A DNA stretch of 64,000 nt, from positions 310,001-374,000 of the forward strand of contig NZ_FOVU01000003.1 of assembly GCF_900115265.1 (NCBI RefSeq), written 5' to 3'. A program made the position numbers and the translations under genes. This DNA comes from Bradyrhizobium sp. Ghvi. Its GTDB lineage: Bacteria; Pseudomonadota; Alphaproteobacteria; Rhizobiales; Xanthobacteraceae. Position 1 is the stretch's first letter. Each line of letters begins with the position of its first letter. Below the pieces are notes generated by a model. That model did not search any database, had not been told where the DNA came from, and saw nothing but the letters and a program-made list of their open reading frames with translations. Below, in pieces: positions 34,523-43,063 of the stretch.

Positions 34523-35098
34523 ATGCCTCATCTCTTCCCCGCCCTCATCGTCGTCGATGTCCAGCGCGCGTTCGACGAATGGGAGGCGGCGGGCAAGCGC
34601 CGCAACAATCCGGATGCGGTGGCGCGCATCGTCGATCTGCTCGCGGCTTTCAGGGCGAGCGGCGCGCCGATCTTTCACATCCGTCACGAAGGCACCAAAC
34701 CGAACTCGACGTTCCGTCCCGAATGCCCAGGCTACGCCGTGAAAGACGAGGCGCGCGAGCGGCCCGGCGAGCCTGTGATCGTGAAGCACGTCAACAGCGC
34801 CTTCATCGGCACCGACCTCGAGACGCGCCTGCGCGCAAGCGACATCGCCACGCTCGTGATCTGCGGCGCCACCACCAATCATTGCGTGGAGACGACGACG
34901 CGAATGGCCGGAAATCTCGGCTTCGACACGAGGCTCGTACGGGATGCGACCTGGACGTTCGACCGCACAGGCCCCGACGGCGACACGCATTCGGCCGAGG
35001 ACATTCACGCGATGACGCTGTCAAATCTGAACGGAGAATTTGCCCGCATCGTGACCACGAGCGAAGTGATCGCCTCGCTGACCGCGATGCGACAATAA
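34523..35098 (+). CDS. Isochorismatase family cysteine hydrolase
   Basis: A 191-residue cysteine hydrolase. Catalytic triad: Asp in LIVVDVQRAFD, Lys in VIVKHVNSAFIGTDLE, and Cys in ICGATTNHCVETTTRMAGNLGF, the last a typical signature of nicotinamidase/isochorismatase-like amidases. The family hydrolyses amides such as N-carbamoyl sarcosine, ureas or nicotinamide; the substrate here is not determined. No clear ribosome site for ATG 34523 (MPHLFPALIV). Confidence 0.88.
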   Translation: MPHLFPALIVVDVQRAFDEWEAAGKRRNNPDAVARIVDLLAAFRASGAPIFHIRHEGTKPNSTFRPECPGYAVKDEARERPGEPVIVKHVNSAFIGTDLETRLRASDIATLVICGATTNHCVETTTRMAGNLGFDTRLVRDATWTFDRTGPDGDTHSAEDIHAMTLSNLNGEFARIVTTSEVIASLTAMRQ

Positions 35099-35207
35099 AT
35101 CTCAGCGCGATTGCGCATCGATCGTCTGCGTCGTTTCGACGCCCGCTCTCGCCGGAACGCGAGGGATGCCCATCTGTTGTCACTCGCATCTCAACTGGAG
35201 TGATGAC

Positions 35208-35525
35208 ATGAAGTACCTCTTTGTCGCGATGGCTATTGGCGCCGCGGCGTTAGCTGGCGGATCCGCCGCCAACGCGGCCGGTGGAAAGGCTCAGCCAAAC
35301 GCGCAAACCCGCCAATCGACCGACATCAGCGCGCAGCACCGGCGCCACCATTACGGGCACCGCCATCACCACTGGCGTCCACATCATTACGGCTATTATC
35401 GCCCGCACTATGGCGGCTATGGCTACTACCCGCGGCCCCAGGGTTATTACGGCGGCGGACCCTACGGCTATTACGGCGGCGGCGGTCCCGGCGTGACCTT
35501 CAGCTTCGGCGGCAGTCGCTGGTGA
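35208..35525 (+). CDS. Small secreted His/Tyr/Gly-rich protein
   Basis: A 105-residue protein with signal peptide MKYLFVAMAIGAAALAGGSAANA, then a low-complexity mature part: HRRHHYGHRHHHWRPHHYGYY, PHYGGYGYYPRPQGYYGGG and a final PGVTFSFGGSRW. The His-rich block could bind metal ions, and Gly-Tyr repeats are common in small extracytoplasmic proteins of this group. ATG 35208 follows ACTGGAG. A bidirectional terminator follows directly. Confidence 0.8.
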   Translation: MKYLFVAMAIGAAALAGGSAANAAGGKAQPNAQTRQSTDISAQHRRHHYGHRHHHWRPHHYGYYRPHYGGYGYYPRPQGYYGGGPYGYYGGGGPGVTFSFGGSRW

Positions 35526-35531
35526 GACGAA

Positions 35532-35560
35532 AAGGCCCGCAGAGATGCGGGCCTTCTTTC
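35532..35560 (+). terminator. Bidirectional intrinsic terminator
   Basis: A perfect 10-bp stem AAGGCCCGCA / TGCGGGCCTT with a GAGA loop (35542-35545) and CTTTCC after it; on the other strand the stem is preceded by TTTTCGTC. It separates the plus-strand small secreted gene from the convergent amine oxidase gene. Confidence 0.85.
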
Positions 35561-36832
35561 CTATCCGCGCAGGATCAAGCGCGCCGTCTCCACTCCGCTC
35601 GCGAGCGCCGCCTCGACCGTTCCCATGTCGCGGCCGCGATAGAGCGCTTCACCTGAGAACAGCACCGGCCCGTCGGCGCGCGCCAGTCGCTCCTGTGCCG
35701 CGCGCGTCCGCGGCGTTGCCCAGGAATAGGCGCCCCGGGCGAAGGGATCGTGCGCCCAGTTGGTCGCTGCGGCTGCCCTGAGGTCGCGCGCAATCTCCTC
35801 GCGCGGAATGCTGAAGACCGCCGCGAGCGAAGAGATCCCGACGTCGACCAATCCTTGCGGATCGAGATGCGACAGCTCCGCCGTTCGCGGACCGCCGAAC
35901 CATCCCGTCAGCACGGGATGCTGATCCGGATATCGCGTCCACCACACGGGGATCGTCTCGTCCGACAGCAGGAACAGCATGTCCGAAAACTCTTCGCGCC
36001 GCTCGCGCCACCATGGCCGCGAAAACCGCAGCAGGATCTTGATGACGCTGCCGAAGCCGATGTCGTCAGCGGCCGCAGCCTTCGCGCGCACGGCTGCGGG
36101 CAGCGCGATCTCGCGCAGCAAGGGCAGCGGCACGGTGAGGATGGCGCGATCGCATATCTGCACCGCGCCGTCGGCACAGCGGACACCAAGCTTTTCCCCA
36201 TTCTCCTCGACCGCCGTGACCATGGCACCGAGGTGAATTGCAGCACCGCACTTGCGGCACTCGGCGGCCAGAAAATGGATCAAGCCGCCATAGCCGCCGT
36301 CGATGCGCGCCTGTGCCTGATGTCCGTCGTTCATCCATTCGTCGCGCAATGCCAGCGTCGAGGCGCGCTCGGGATCGGCCGCGTCATAGCCCTCGACCAT
36401 GCGCTCGACGGCATGCCGCAGGCGCGTATGGTCCGGACCGGAAAAATGCTCGCGCAAGAAGTCAGCGACGGTGAGATCGTGCGTCAGATCCTTCACGGCG
36501 GCACGAAGCGCGGCGTCGTGGGGATCGCGCGGATTCTCCCGCGAGAATGTCGTGCCGTCGAAGCTCCATTGCGCGCCGCCGATCCTCCGCACCGTCAACC
36601 CGGCTTCGCGCGCGAGGGCGCGCGTGACCGGCGCCTCGCCATGGACGAACTCGGCACCGGCATCGGCAGGATAGCCGAACTCCGATGCCGGCAGCGGATG
36701 GATGCGCCCGCCACAGCGGTCGCGGGCCTCCAGGAGGGTCACGCGCTTGCCCGCGCGCGCAAGCTCGCGTGCCGCCATCAGTCCGGCGGCCCCTGCGCCG
36801 ACGATGACGATATGCTCTGGCGTGTCCGACAT
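35561..36832 (-). CDS. FAD-dependent monoamine oxidase-like protein
   Basis: A 423-residue flavin amine oxidase-like protein. The N-terminus carries IVIVGAGAAGLMAARELARAG and LLEARDRCGGRIH, the FAD-binding and GG motifs. The middle shows LTVPLPLLREI, and the C-terminus GPVLFSGEALYRGRDMGTVEAALASGVETA, the FAD-closing motif. Substrate unknown: possible primary or polyamine, or a carotenoid-like compound. It begins 8 bases after the RibD-like gene stop, which reads into it. Confidence 0.88.
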   Translation of the reverse strand: MSDTPEHIVIVGAGAAGLMAARELARAGKRVTLLEARDRCGGRIHPLPASEFGYPADAGAEFVHGEAPVTRALAREAGLTVRRIGGAQWSFDGTTFSRENPRDPHDAALRAAVKDLTHDLTVADFLREHFSGPDHTRLRHAVERMVEGYDAADPERASTLALRDEWMNDGHQAQARIDGGYGGLIHFLAAECRKCGAAIHLGAMVTAVEENGEKLGVRCADGAVQICDRAILTVPLPLLREIALPAAVRAKAAAADDIGFGSVIKILLRFSRPWWRERREEFSDMLFLLSDETIPVWWTRYPDQHPVLTGWFGGPRTAELSHLDPQGLVDVGISSLAAVFSIPREEIARDLRAAAATNWAHDPFARGAYSWATPRTRAAQERLARADGPVLFSGEALYRGRDMGTVEAALASGVETARLILRG

Positions 36833-36840
36833 GAAGCTCG

Positions 36841-37545
36841 CTATCGGCGCGGGGCGTCGTTCTGGATGAGATAGCGCAGCAGCAGCACGCCGCCGCCGAG
36901 ATCCCGCGTACTCTCCAGCGTCATCGCGGCGAGTGGCGCACGCTTGTCGCTATCCGCCTCGGTCGAATCGAACACGAAGGGCGCGCCCCTGGCGCCGTCG
37001 ATCGCGGGGCTGAGGATCAGGTTGAATTCGTCGATCAGGCCGGCGCGCAGGAACGCACCATTGGCGACGCCGCCGCCCTCCACCAGCAGGCGCTTCACGC
37101 CAAGCTCGCGGTTGAGAATATCCAGCGTCAGCACCAGGTCGATCTCGGACCCGCCTGCGAAAATATAGGACACACCCTCGCCGCGCAGACCGGCCAGATG
37201 CGAATCCGGTACGTTCTCGGTCAGCACCACGACGATTGGATCGCCGCCGATATCGGAGCGGCCCCAGCCGATTTTGCCGTGCGCATCGAGCACCACGCCA
37301 TAGGCCTTCGCATCACGCCGCGCGAACCAGTTTTCGCGGGGAAATTTTTGGTTTGGCGTCTCGGGATAAGGCTTGCCCTTGGCGAATTCGGAGCCGGTGA
37401 CGCGGCCAATCACCCAGGCATCGCCGCCGAGTTCGTCATGGATCTTCTCGAACCAGTCGGTGCCGGCGCCCCTTGGGCGCCAGCGGCTGGGATGGGTGCG
37501 GCCGTCGAGGCTCGCGTGCATCAGGCAGATGACATGGGGCTTCAT
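36841..37545 (-). CDS. RibD C-terminal / dihydrofolate reductase-like protein
   Basis: A 234-residue reductase of the RibD_C family. MHASLDGRTHPSRW at the N-terminus, IIVVLTENVP-like strand, and LLVEGGGVANGAFLRAGLIDEFNLILSPAIDG near the C-terminus match the fold, which binds NADPH. Such stand-alone proteins reduce pteridine or riboflavin-type or unrelated carbonyl compounds. ATG 37545 follows GGAGAATTG. Part of a minus-strand group with a haem-binding-like protein and the amine oxidase. Confidence 0.85.
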   Translation of the reverse strand: MKPHVICLMHASLDGRTHPSRWRPRGAGTDWFEKIHDELGGDAWVIGRVTGSEFAKGKPYPETPNQKFPRENWFARRDAKAYGVVLDAHGKIGWGRSDIGGDPIVVVLTENVPDSHLAGLRGEGVSYIFAGGSEIDLVLTLDILNRELGVKRLLVEGGGVANGAFLRAGLIDEFNLILSPAIDGARGAPFVFDSTEADSDKRAPLAAMTLESTRDLGGGVLLLRYLIQNDAPRR

Positions 37546-37567
37546 GACAATTCTCCGCGCCGCCTTC

Positions 37568-38227
37568 TCAGGCGGACCTATTACCCTTGGCGCGATCGTT
37601 CACGATCACGGCGAGGGGATTGAGCTTGGGCGGCGCAACAAGCAGAAGCGTGTTGCTGTCCTGATGATTGAACGGGGCACCGCGGACGAACAACTCGGTC
37701 TGGATCAGATAGCTCCAGCTGCCGTCGTCGTTGAACGTGATGTCGCAGCGATAGCTGTCGGTGCGAAACGCTTGTTCCAGGAAATCGGTCGAACAGATGC
37801 CGTAAGCGGTCTCGCCGCGCTTCGCCGTGACGGAGATTTTCTTGTCCTCCGGCCCGGCCTTGCCGGAAGCCAGCAGCACCTGCCCGCGCGGGATCGCCAG
37901 CGTCTGCATGACCAGCCCGGTCGCGGGCTCCCACAGCCAATAGCCGACCTGGTCATGGAAAGTGATGTCTTCTTCGGGCGTGTTGATGTGAATGTGATAG
38001 CGCAAGCCATAGAGCAGTTGCGGCCCGTTGGCCTGCGGATCGATCGGGTCCATCCGGATGTGCTCGATGAAAGTCCGCCGCTCCGGCCCGTCCGCCTTCG
38101 GATTGATGTCGATGCCCTTGTCTGCCTGCCAGGTGCCGGCGAGCCGTCGAAGCGGCCCGAGATTGGCAAGACTGTCGGGAGAAACGTCTTCGGGCTCGGT
38201 GAAGATGTCGGCGGGAAGGGGAAGCAT
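37568..38227 (-). CDS. Heme-binding beta-barrel domain protein (nitrobindin/FABP-like)
   Basis: A 219-residue protein with RRLAGTWQADKGIDINPKA at the start and alternating strands after it, resembling the nitrobindin-like FABP fold (usual motif GxWxGxGxGxYP, here degenerate). The YHIHINTPEEDITFHDQVGYWLWEP region has several histidines. The proximal histidine of nitrobindin is at the C-terminus; I do not see a clear equivalent, so haem binding is uncertain. ATG 38227 (MLPLPADIF) follows GCGAGG. It is 22 bases upstream of the RibD-like gene and likely cotranscribed. Confidence 0.72.
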   Translation of the reverse strand: MLPLPADIFTEPEDVSPDSLANLGPLRRLAGTWQADKGIDINPKADGPERRTFIEHIRMDPIDPQANGPQLLYGLRYHIHINTPEEDITFHDQVGYWLWEPATGLVMQTLAIPRGQVLLASGKAGPEDKKISVTAKRGETAYGICSTDFLEQAFRTDSYRCDITFNDDGSWSYLIQTELFVRGAPFNHQDSNTLLLVAPPKLNPLAVIVNDRAKGNRSA

Positions 38228-38388
38228 GCAGACCTCGCATCGTTGCGAGGCAGCAATAGCACAAGGGCTGCGCGAAACCGGCACGATGGAACCGAAGGGC
38301 TGCCCCGCGCGCTGTGCGAGCCTGATGATGAGTCCTCAAATCCGGGCGAGAGTGGGCGGAATCAGCTCGCCATCATCCGGCGCTTTGA

Positions 38389-39228
38389 TCAGAGCAGCGG
38401 CGCGCCCTGCCGCAGGTTCATGTGCCTGTTGACGTCCTTGTAGAGAAGGTAACGGAACCGGCCGGGACCGCCTGCGTAGCAGGCCTGCGGGCAGAACGCG
38501 CGCAGCCACATATAGTCCCCGGCCTCCACCTCCACCCAGTCGCGATTGAGCCGGTAGACCGCCTTGCCCTCGAGCACATACAGGCCGTGCTCCATCACGT
38601 GGGTCTCCATGAACGGAATCGTCGCCCCCGGCTCGAACGTCACGATCGTAACGTGCATGTCGTGCCTGAGGTCGGCGGGATCGACGAAGCGCGTGGTGGC
38701 CCAACGCCCCTCCGTATCAGGCATTGGCGTCGGCGCGATCGACTGTTCGTTGGTCACGATCGGCTCGGGATCAGCCACACCCGGCACGCGCTGATAGAGC
38801 TTGCGGATCCAGTGCAGCTGGGCTGGCCCCGGGCCGCGATTACGCAAACTCCACGCGCAACCCGGCGGAACATAGGCGAAGCCGCCGGCCTTCAGCTCGC
38901 TTTCCCTGCCTGCCAGCTTGAGGACGACCTGCCCGCCCACGACGAACAGCGCACCCTCGGCGTCCTTCTCGGGCTCGGGGATGTCGCTGCCGCCAGCCGG
39001 CGCGATCTCCATCAGGTAATGAGAGAACGTCTCGGCGAAGCCGGAGAGCGGTCGCGCGAGAACCCAGACACGCGTGTTATCCCAGTGCGGCAGGTAACTG
39101 ACGACGATATCGCGCTGCACGCTGCTCGGAATCACGGCGTAAGCGGTCGTGAAGACCGCGCGGCCGCCCAGAAGATCCGTCTGCGGCGGCAGACCGCCCT
39201 GCGGGACGTGATAGGTTCGCGATGACAT
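38389..39228 (-). CDS. allE: (S)-ureidoglycine aminohydrolase (bicupin)
   Basis: A 279-residue double-cupin enzyme, second-to-last step of allantoin breakdown: (S)-ureidoglycine to (S)-ureidoglycolate plus ammonia. Family traits: opening TYHVPQGGLPPQTDLL, the FAYVPPGCAWSLRN segment in cupin 1, and in cupin 2 FMETHVMEHGLYVLEGKAVYRLN, with the Glu/His metal ligands, then DYMWLRAFCPQACYAGG. Mn2+ is expected. It starts 3 bases after the allA stop, so both are on one transcript with the carrier gene upstream. Confidence 0.92.
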   Translation of the reverse strand: MSSRTYHVPQGGLPPQTDLLGGRAVFTTAYAVIPSSVQRDIVVSYLPHWDNTRVWVLARPLSGFAETFSHYLMEIAPAGGSDIPEPEKDAEGALFVVGGQVVLKLAGRESELKAGGFAYVPPGCAWSLRNRGPGPAQLHWIRKLYQRVPGVADPEPIVTNEQSIAPTPMPDTEGRWATTRFVDPADLRHDMHVTIVTFEPGATIPFMETHVMEHGLYVLEGKAVYRLNRDWVEVEAGDYMWLRAFCPQACYAGGPGRFRYLLYKDVNRHMNLRQGAPLL

Positions 39229-39231
39229 CGT

Positions 39232-39738
39232 TTAGGCCTCGTGGTGATCCGGCTTCAGATCGAGCTGCATGGGCTCGTCCAGCCAATATTCTTCCAGATT
39301 ATCACCCCCGCCCTTTCGGTCGACCACGAGAAAGGGGCTTGCGTCCTTCAGCACCAGGAGCGGGTGGTGCCAGCAGTTCCTCGCATAGTTCACCCCCTGG
39401 CGTCCCGTCGCAGCGAAAGCCCGATAGCTCGCAGCATCGCGCGGGTCCGTGCAAACGACGACCAGCCAGTCCACGCCGCCGAGCGGCATGAACAGCTGGC
39501 TTCCCAGCGGATGGCGCTCCATCAGGCGAATTGCAATCGGCAACGGACGCAGCGAGGCGACAAACCAGCTGATATTCGTCTGTCCGCCTTCCGCGCTGAC
39601 ATCGATGCCGGCGAGGTCGTTGAAACGACTGGCATAGCCCTGGTTGATCGACAGGGGTGTCACCCCATCAGTTTCGATGACTTCGCCGAACGGCGCGAAC
39701 GCCTGCTTCGTCAGGGGTTCGATCGAAACTGTCGCCAT
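39232..39738 (-). CDS. allA: Ureidoglycolate lyase
   Basis: A 168-residue AllA-type enzyme, splitting (S)-ureidoglycolate into glyoxylate and urea. Family segments: LTKQAFAPFGEVIETDG, TNISWFVASLRPLPIAIRLMERHPLGSQLFMPLGG, WLVVVC, RQGVNYARNCWHHPLLVL and VVDRKGGGDNLEEYWLD. ATG 39738 follows GAGGTTGACG. It lies between the dicarboxylate carrier gene (25 bases upstream) and allE (3 bases downstream). No allantoinase, allantoate amidohydrolase or urease is in the window, so these two enzymes handle only the late part of the pathway here. Confidence 0.93.
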   Translation of the reverse strand: MATVSIEPLTKQAFAPFGEVIETDGVTPLSINQGYASRFNDLAGIDVSAEGGQTNISWFVASLRPLPIAIRLMERHPLGSQLFMPLGGVDWLVVVCTDPRDAASYRAFAATGRQGVNYARNCWHHPLLVLKDASPFLVVDRKGGGDNLEEYWLDEPMQLDLKPDHHEA

Positions 39739-39763
39739 CGTCAACCTCAACTGTCTCCGCCCC

Positions 39764-41089
39764 TCACACCCCCGCGGCAGGCGCGGCCGCGGCATCAGGC
39801 TCGGCCTGCAGGGTCTCGCCCGAAGCAACCATCTCACCGTTCAGGATACGATGGGCCTTGGCGCGATCAAGATCGCCTTCCCACGAGGCGACAACGACCG
39901 TCGCAACGCAGTTTCCGACATAATTGCCGAGTGCGCGAGCGATACCAATGAACCAGTCCACCGACAAGATCAGCACGAGGCCAATCGCCGGGATGGCCGG
40001 GATCGCCGACAGCGTCGCCGCGAGCACGACGATGGCCGAGCCCGGAACGCCGTGCGCCCCCTTGGAGGTGAGCAAGGCGACGCCGAGAATCGCCAGCAGG
40101 TCCCCCATGGCAAGCGGCGTATTGGTCGCCTGCGCGATGAAGACAGCAGCCAGGGTCAGGTAGATCGAGAAAGCGTCCAGGTTGAACGAGTACCCGGTCG
40201 GGATGACGAGACCGACGGTCGATCGCTTGATCCCGAGCAGTTCGAGTTTGCGCATGGTCTGCGGCAGCACGCTGTCGCCCGCGGCCGTGCCGAGCACGAT
40301 CATCAGCTCTTCGCGCAAGTATGCGAGCAGCTTGAACAGGCTGAAGCCCGACAGCCGCATGATGGCGCCGAGAACGACCACCACGAACAGGACCACCGCC
40401 AGATAGAACAGGCCGACGAGGCCGCCGAGCTGCTTGAGCGAACCGATGCCGTACTTGCCGACGGTGAAGGCGATCGCACCGAACACGCCGATCGGGGCGA
40501 GTCGGACGACGAAGTTCATCATCTTGAAGATGATCTCGTTCACTCGCTCGATGAAATCGACCACCGGCCTGGCGCGCTCGCCGCACAGCGAGACCGCACA
40601 GCCGAACATGATCGAGACGATCAGGACCTGCAGGACATCGCCGGAGCTGAAAGCGCCGACGATCGTTCCGGGGATCAGCTTCATCAGGAACTCGGAGACG
40701 CCGCCGCCGGCGACCTGAGCCGCGGTCTGGCTGAAGCCGCTGAGCGCCTTCGCATCCAGCGTCGCGGGATCGATGTTCATGCCGGCGCCCGGCTGGAAAT
40801 AATAGGCCAGCGCAATTCCGAACATCAGGGCGATGGTGGTGACGATCTCGAAATAGAGCAGCGAGCGGATACCGACCCTGCCGACCTTCGAAAGGTCCCC
40901 GGCTGCCGAAATTCCCTGCACCACGACGCAGAACACGATGACGGGCACCAGCATCTTGATCAGCTTGATGAAACCGTCACCCAGCGGCTTCAGCTGCACC
41001 GCCGTATGGGGATAAGCCATCCCGAGGACGATGCCGAGCGCGAGTGCGACGACGACCTGGAAGAAGAGTGACTTGAAGATCCTGGGCAT
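39764..41089 (-). CDS. Dicarboxylate/amino acid:cation symporter (DctA family)
   Basis: A 441-residue inner-membrane carrier of the DAACS family with about eight membrane helices and the hairpin-loop regions. Typical blocks: ALGIVLGMAYP, GTAAGDSVLPQTMRKLE, IPTGYSFNLDAFSIYLTLAAVFIAQATNTPL and LTSKGAHGVPGSAIVVLAATL. These carriers take up C4-dicarboxylates or related anions with Na+ or H+. ATG 41089 follows GAGGAAAA. First gene of the allE-allA operon, so it may import a ureide-derived anion such as allantoate, oxalurate or ureidoglycolate, or glyoxylate; this is inference from linkage. Confidence 0.9.
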   Translation of the reverse strand: MPRIFKSLFFQVVVALALGIVLGMAYPHTAVQLKPLGDGFIKLIKMLVPVIVFCVVVQGISAAGDLSKVGRVGIRSLLYFEIVTTIALMFGIALAYYFQPGAGMNIDPATLDAKALSGFSQTAAQVAGGGVSEFLMKLIPGTIVGAFSSGDVLQVLIVSIMFGCAVSLCGERARPVVDFIERVNEIIFKMMNFVVRLAPIGVFGAIAFTVGKYGIGSLKQLGGLVGLFYLAVVLFVVVVLGAIMRLSGFSLFKLLAYLREELMIVLGTAAGDSVLPQTMRKLELLGIKRSTVGLVIPTGYSFNLDAFSIYLTLAAVFIAQATNTPLAMGDLLAILGVALLTSKGAHGVPGSAIVVLAATLSAIPAIPAIGLVLILSVDWFIGIARALGNYVGNCVATVVVASWEGDLDRAKAHRILNGEMVASGETLQAEPDAAAAPAAGV

Positions 41090-41231
41090 GGTTTTCCTCG
41101 CTCGCGTGGCTGGTGTCGGTCTGGCTTGGTCGGCGGCTCTAAGCCTTTCGCCATGTTGTCGTTGGCGGCGGCAATGAGGCCACTGCAGAGAGAGCCAGCC
41201 GCCGCCTGCAGCGGCAGACCATAGCTCCATC

Positions 41232-41246
41232 GGTCATTCGTTGACC
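41232..41246. promoter_or_regulatory. Inverted repeat between dctA-like and lysR genes
   Basis: GGTCA-TTCGT-TGACC, a perfect 5-bp arm palindrome with 5-base spacer, in the 210-base divergent region, 53 bases before the lysR ATG and about 143 before the carrier gene start. Placed where a LysR-type operator would be expected. Confidence 0.42.
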
Positions 41247-41299
41247 AGTTGCGACATCAAGTCCAATATATAGAACGACACGATTGATAGGTTTTCCCT

Positions 41300-42196
41300 A
41301 TGGATCTCCGCCAGGTCAGGTACTTCATCGCGGTGGCCGAGGAGCGCAGCTTCACCGCTGCCGCCCGCCGGCTCAACCTCTCGCAGCCGCCCCTCAGCCA
41401 GCACATCCAGGCCCTGGAGGCCGAGCTCGGCACCCAGCTGCTCTACAGGACGAGCCGCAAGGTCGAACTGACCCAGGCCGGCGAAGCGATGCTGTTGCGC
41501 GGACGGGCCATCCTGCAGCAGGTCAAGTCCGCGGAAGACGAGGTGCGCTCGATCGGCGCCGGCCTGATCGGAACGCTGGATCTCGGCGCGACCGGCTCCA
41601 TCCTGCGCGGTCGTCTTGCGGAGCTGCTTGCGGCCTACCGGGAGGTCGCGCCTCTGGTCAGGATGACGGTGCATGAGCAGGCGCCGGCGCTGCAGATCGC
41701 GGCGCTGCTCAACCGCACCACCAACATCTCGCTCATTCGTGGCGTTCCCGGCGAACGCGACCTCACCAGCAAGCTGGCCTGGCGAGAGGAGGTGGTCCTC
41801 GCGGTGCCCCGCGGCCACCATTTGGCCAAACGCAAGCGCGTCGCGCTCGCCGAACTGGCGTCGGAGGACCACGTCATCCTGGACCCCGACAGCTCCGATT
41901 TCGCGCGCTATGTACAGAGGTGCTGCGTCGACGCCGGCTTCCTGCCGAAAGTGTCCCAGCAAGTCGTCGACGCGCAGTCGATCCCGAGCCTGATTGCGGC
42001 CGGCTTCGGCGTCGCGCTGGTGCCGCAATCAATCGCGCGTTTCACGACAGCCGACATCGCGTTTCGCCCGATCCGCCCCTCACCGCCCGCGGCCGACGTC
42101 TTCCTGGTGTTCAGAGAAGACGAGACCTCGATGGTGGTGCACAATTTCATCAAGCTTGCGCTGCGTTATTTGGGGCAGAGGAAGAAGCTGGGTTAG
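41300..42196 (+). CDS. LysR family transcriptional regulator
   Basis: A 298-residue LysR regulator. N-terminal winged HTH: MDLRQVRYFIAVAEERSFTAAARRLNLSQPPLSQHIQALE; effector domain from about residue 90 with LDLGATGSIL, REEVVLAVPRGHHLA and AAGFGVALVPQS. It is divergent from the carrier-allA-allE operon, the usual arrangement for a LysR protein that controls its neighbour in response to a pathway intermediate, here possibly a ureide or glyoxylate. A symmetric site lies between the two start points. Confidence 0.93.
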   Translation: MDLRQVRYFIAVAEERSFTAAARRLNLSQPPLSQHIQALEAELGTQLLYRTSRKVELTQAGEAMLLRGRAILQQVKSAEDEVRSIGAGLIGTLDLGATGSILRGRLAELLAAYREVAPLVRMTVHEQAPALQIAALLNRTTNISLIRGVPGERDLTSKLAWREEVVLAVPRGHHLAKRKRVALAELASEDHVILDPDSSDFARYVQRCCVDAGFLPKVSQQVVDAQSIPSLIAAGFGVALVPQSIARFTTADIAFRPIRPSPPAADVFLVFREDETSMVVHNFIKLALRYLGQRKKLG

Positions 42197-42380
42197 GGCG
42201 AGGGGCGGAAGAATAAGCCGCGATCATCTACATGGTATTCAACAGCACACGCCCATCACGTCGCGGAAGCGATCAGCCGTAGTCGCAGCGTGCCGGCTCG
42301 GCTGACGGCCTAAAGCGTGATCTGATAGCTGGACACGTGTGGCACGAGGGTAGCGTTGCTCGAGATGTGCTGTTCGATGA

Positions 42381-42920
42381 TCAGGCGGGGGGTTTGAAAT
42401 CGTATGAGATGCGTCCAGCCGGCAGGTAGAACAACGCGATAACCGCACCGCCCCTGACCTCGGGATAGTGCCTGCTGCCCGGATCGGGCGCCGTCCAGCC
42501 CGGTCCCTGCCAGCCCTGCAATCCCTTCAACTCCGCGCCCTTGTTCAAGGGCACCACAAGATTGAGCTCGCCATAGGGATGGCCGTGATACTGCCCGCGC
42601 AACACGTCGTGCTCATCTTCGTCCTTGAAGCGGCGCGGATCAGCGCTGTTCATGTAGACAGCGGTGATGCTGAACTGGAACGTTTCGGGGGTCGGCTCCA
42701 GGATGCGGCTGCGCCGGTAGTTTGGACCATCCACCTCCTGGTTTGCCGCCCATCCCTCCTCGACCCCGATCTTGATCAGGCGAGCCAGATCCTGGTAGAG
42801 CGCGCTGTTTTCGCCATAGGTCTCGTTAAGCCAGCGCTCCATTTCAGCTCCGGGGGTCATGTCCTTGACTTCCCGGAGAAACGAAATGCTCCGCTGGATC
42901 AGTATTTCCCGGCTTCCCAT
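42381..42920 (-). CDS. 4-hydroxylaminobenzoate lyase-like protein (DUF4863/PnbB)
   Basis: A 179-residue protein of the DUF4863 group, which includes PnbB, turning 4-hydroxylaminobenzoate into protocatechuate and ammonia in 4-nitrobenzoate degradation. Seen here: MERWLNETYGENSALYQDLARLIKIGVEEGWAANQEVDGPNYRRSRI, VYMNSADPRRFKDEDEHD, LRGQYHGHPYGELNLVVPL and AVIALFYLPAGRISYDF, a cupin-like metal site with HGHPYGELN. ATG 42920 follows GAGGAGAG. No nitroreductase or protocatechuate genes are nearby, so the substrate may differ. Confidence 0.72.
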   Translation of the reverse strand: MGSREILIQRSISFLREVKDMTPGAEMERWLNETYGENSALYQDLARLIKIGVEEGWAANQEVDGPNYRRSRILEPTPETFQFSITAVYMNSADPRRFKDEDEHDVLRGQYHGHPYGELNLVVPLNKGAELKGLQGWQGPGWTAPDPGSRHYPEVRGGAVIALFYLPAGRISYDFKPPA

Positions 42921-43063
42921 GGTGATCTCTCCTCTTCGATCAAGTCTTACACTTCGAATCCCTGAAACGTGGCGAACTCATCAATAACCGGCCGTGGCAT
43001 CAATTTTTTCTGTCTCCTCGACCTTGGCCTTCCCGACCGAGATGCCGCACACCAACGACGGAA

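Noticed and set aside
39644..41071. 475-codon plus-strand frame opposite the DctA-like carrier
   Set aside because: Asp/Arg/His-rich complement of a membrane protein.
42960..43063. Short minus-strand frame (AALIPSLVCGISVGKAK...) after the HD gene
   Set aside because: It could suggest a frameshifted longer C-terminus of the HD protein, but the HD paralog ends without such a sequence, so coding is not supported.
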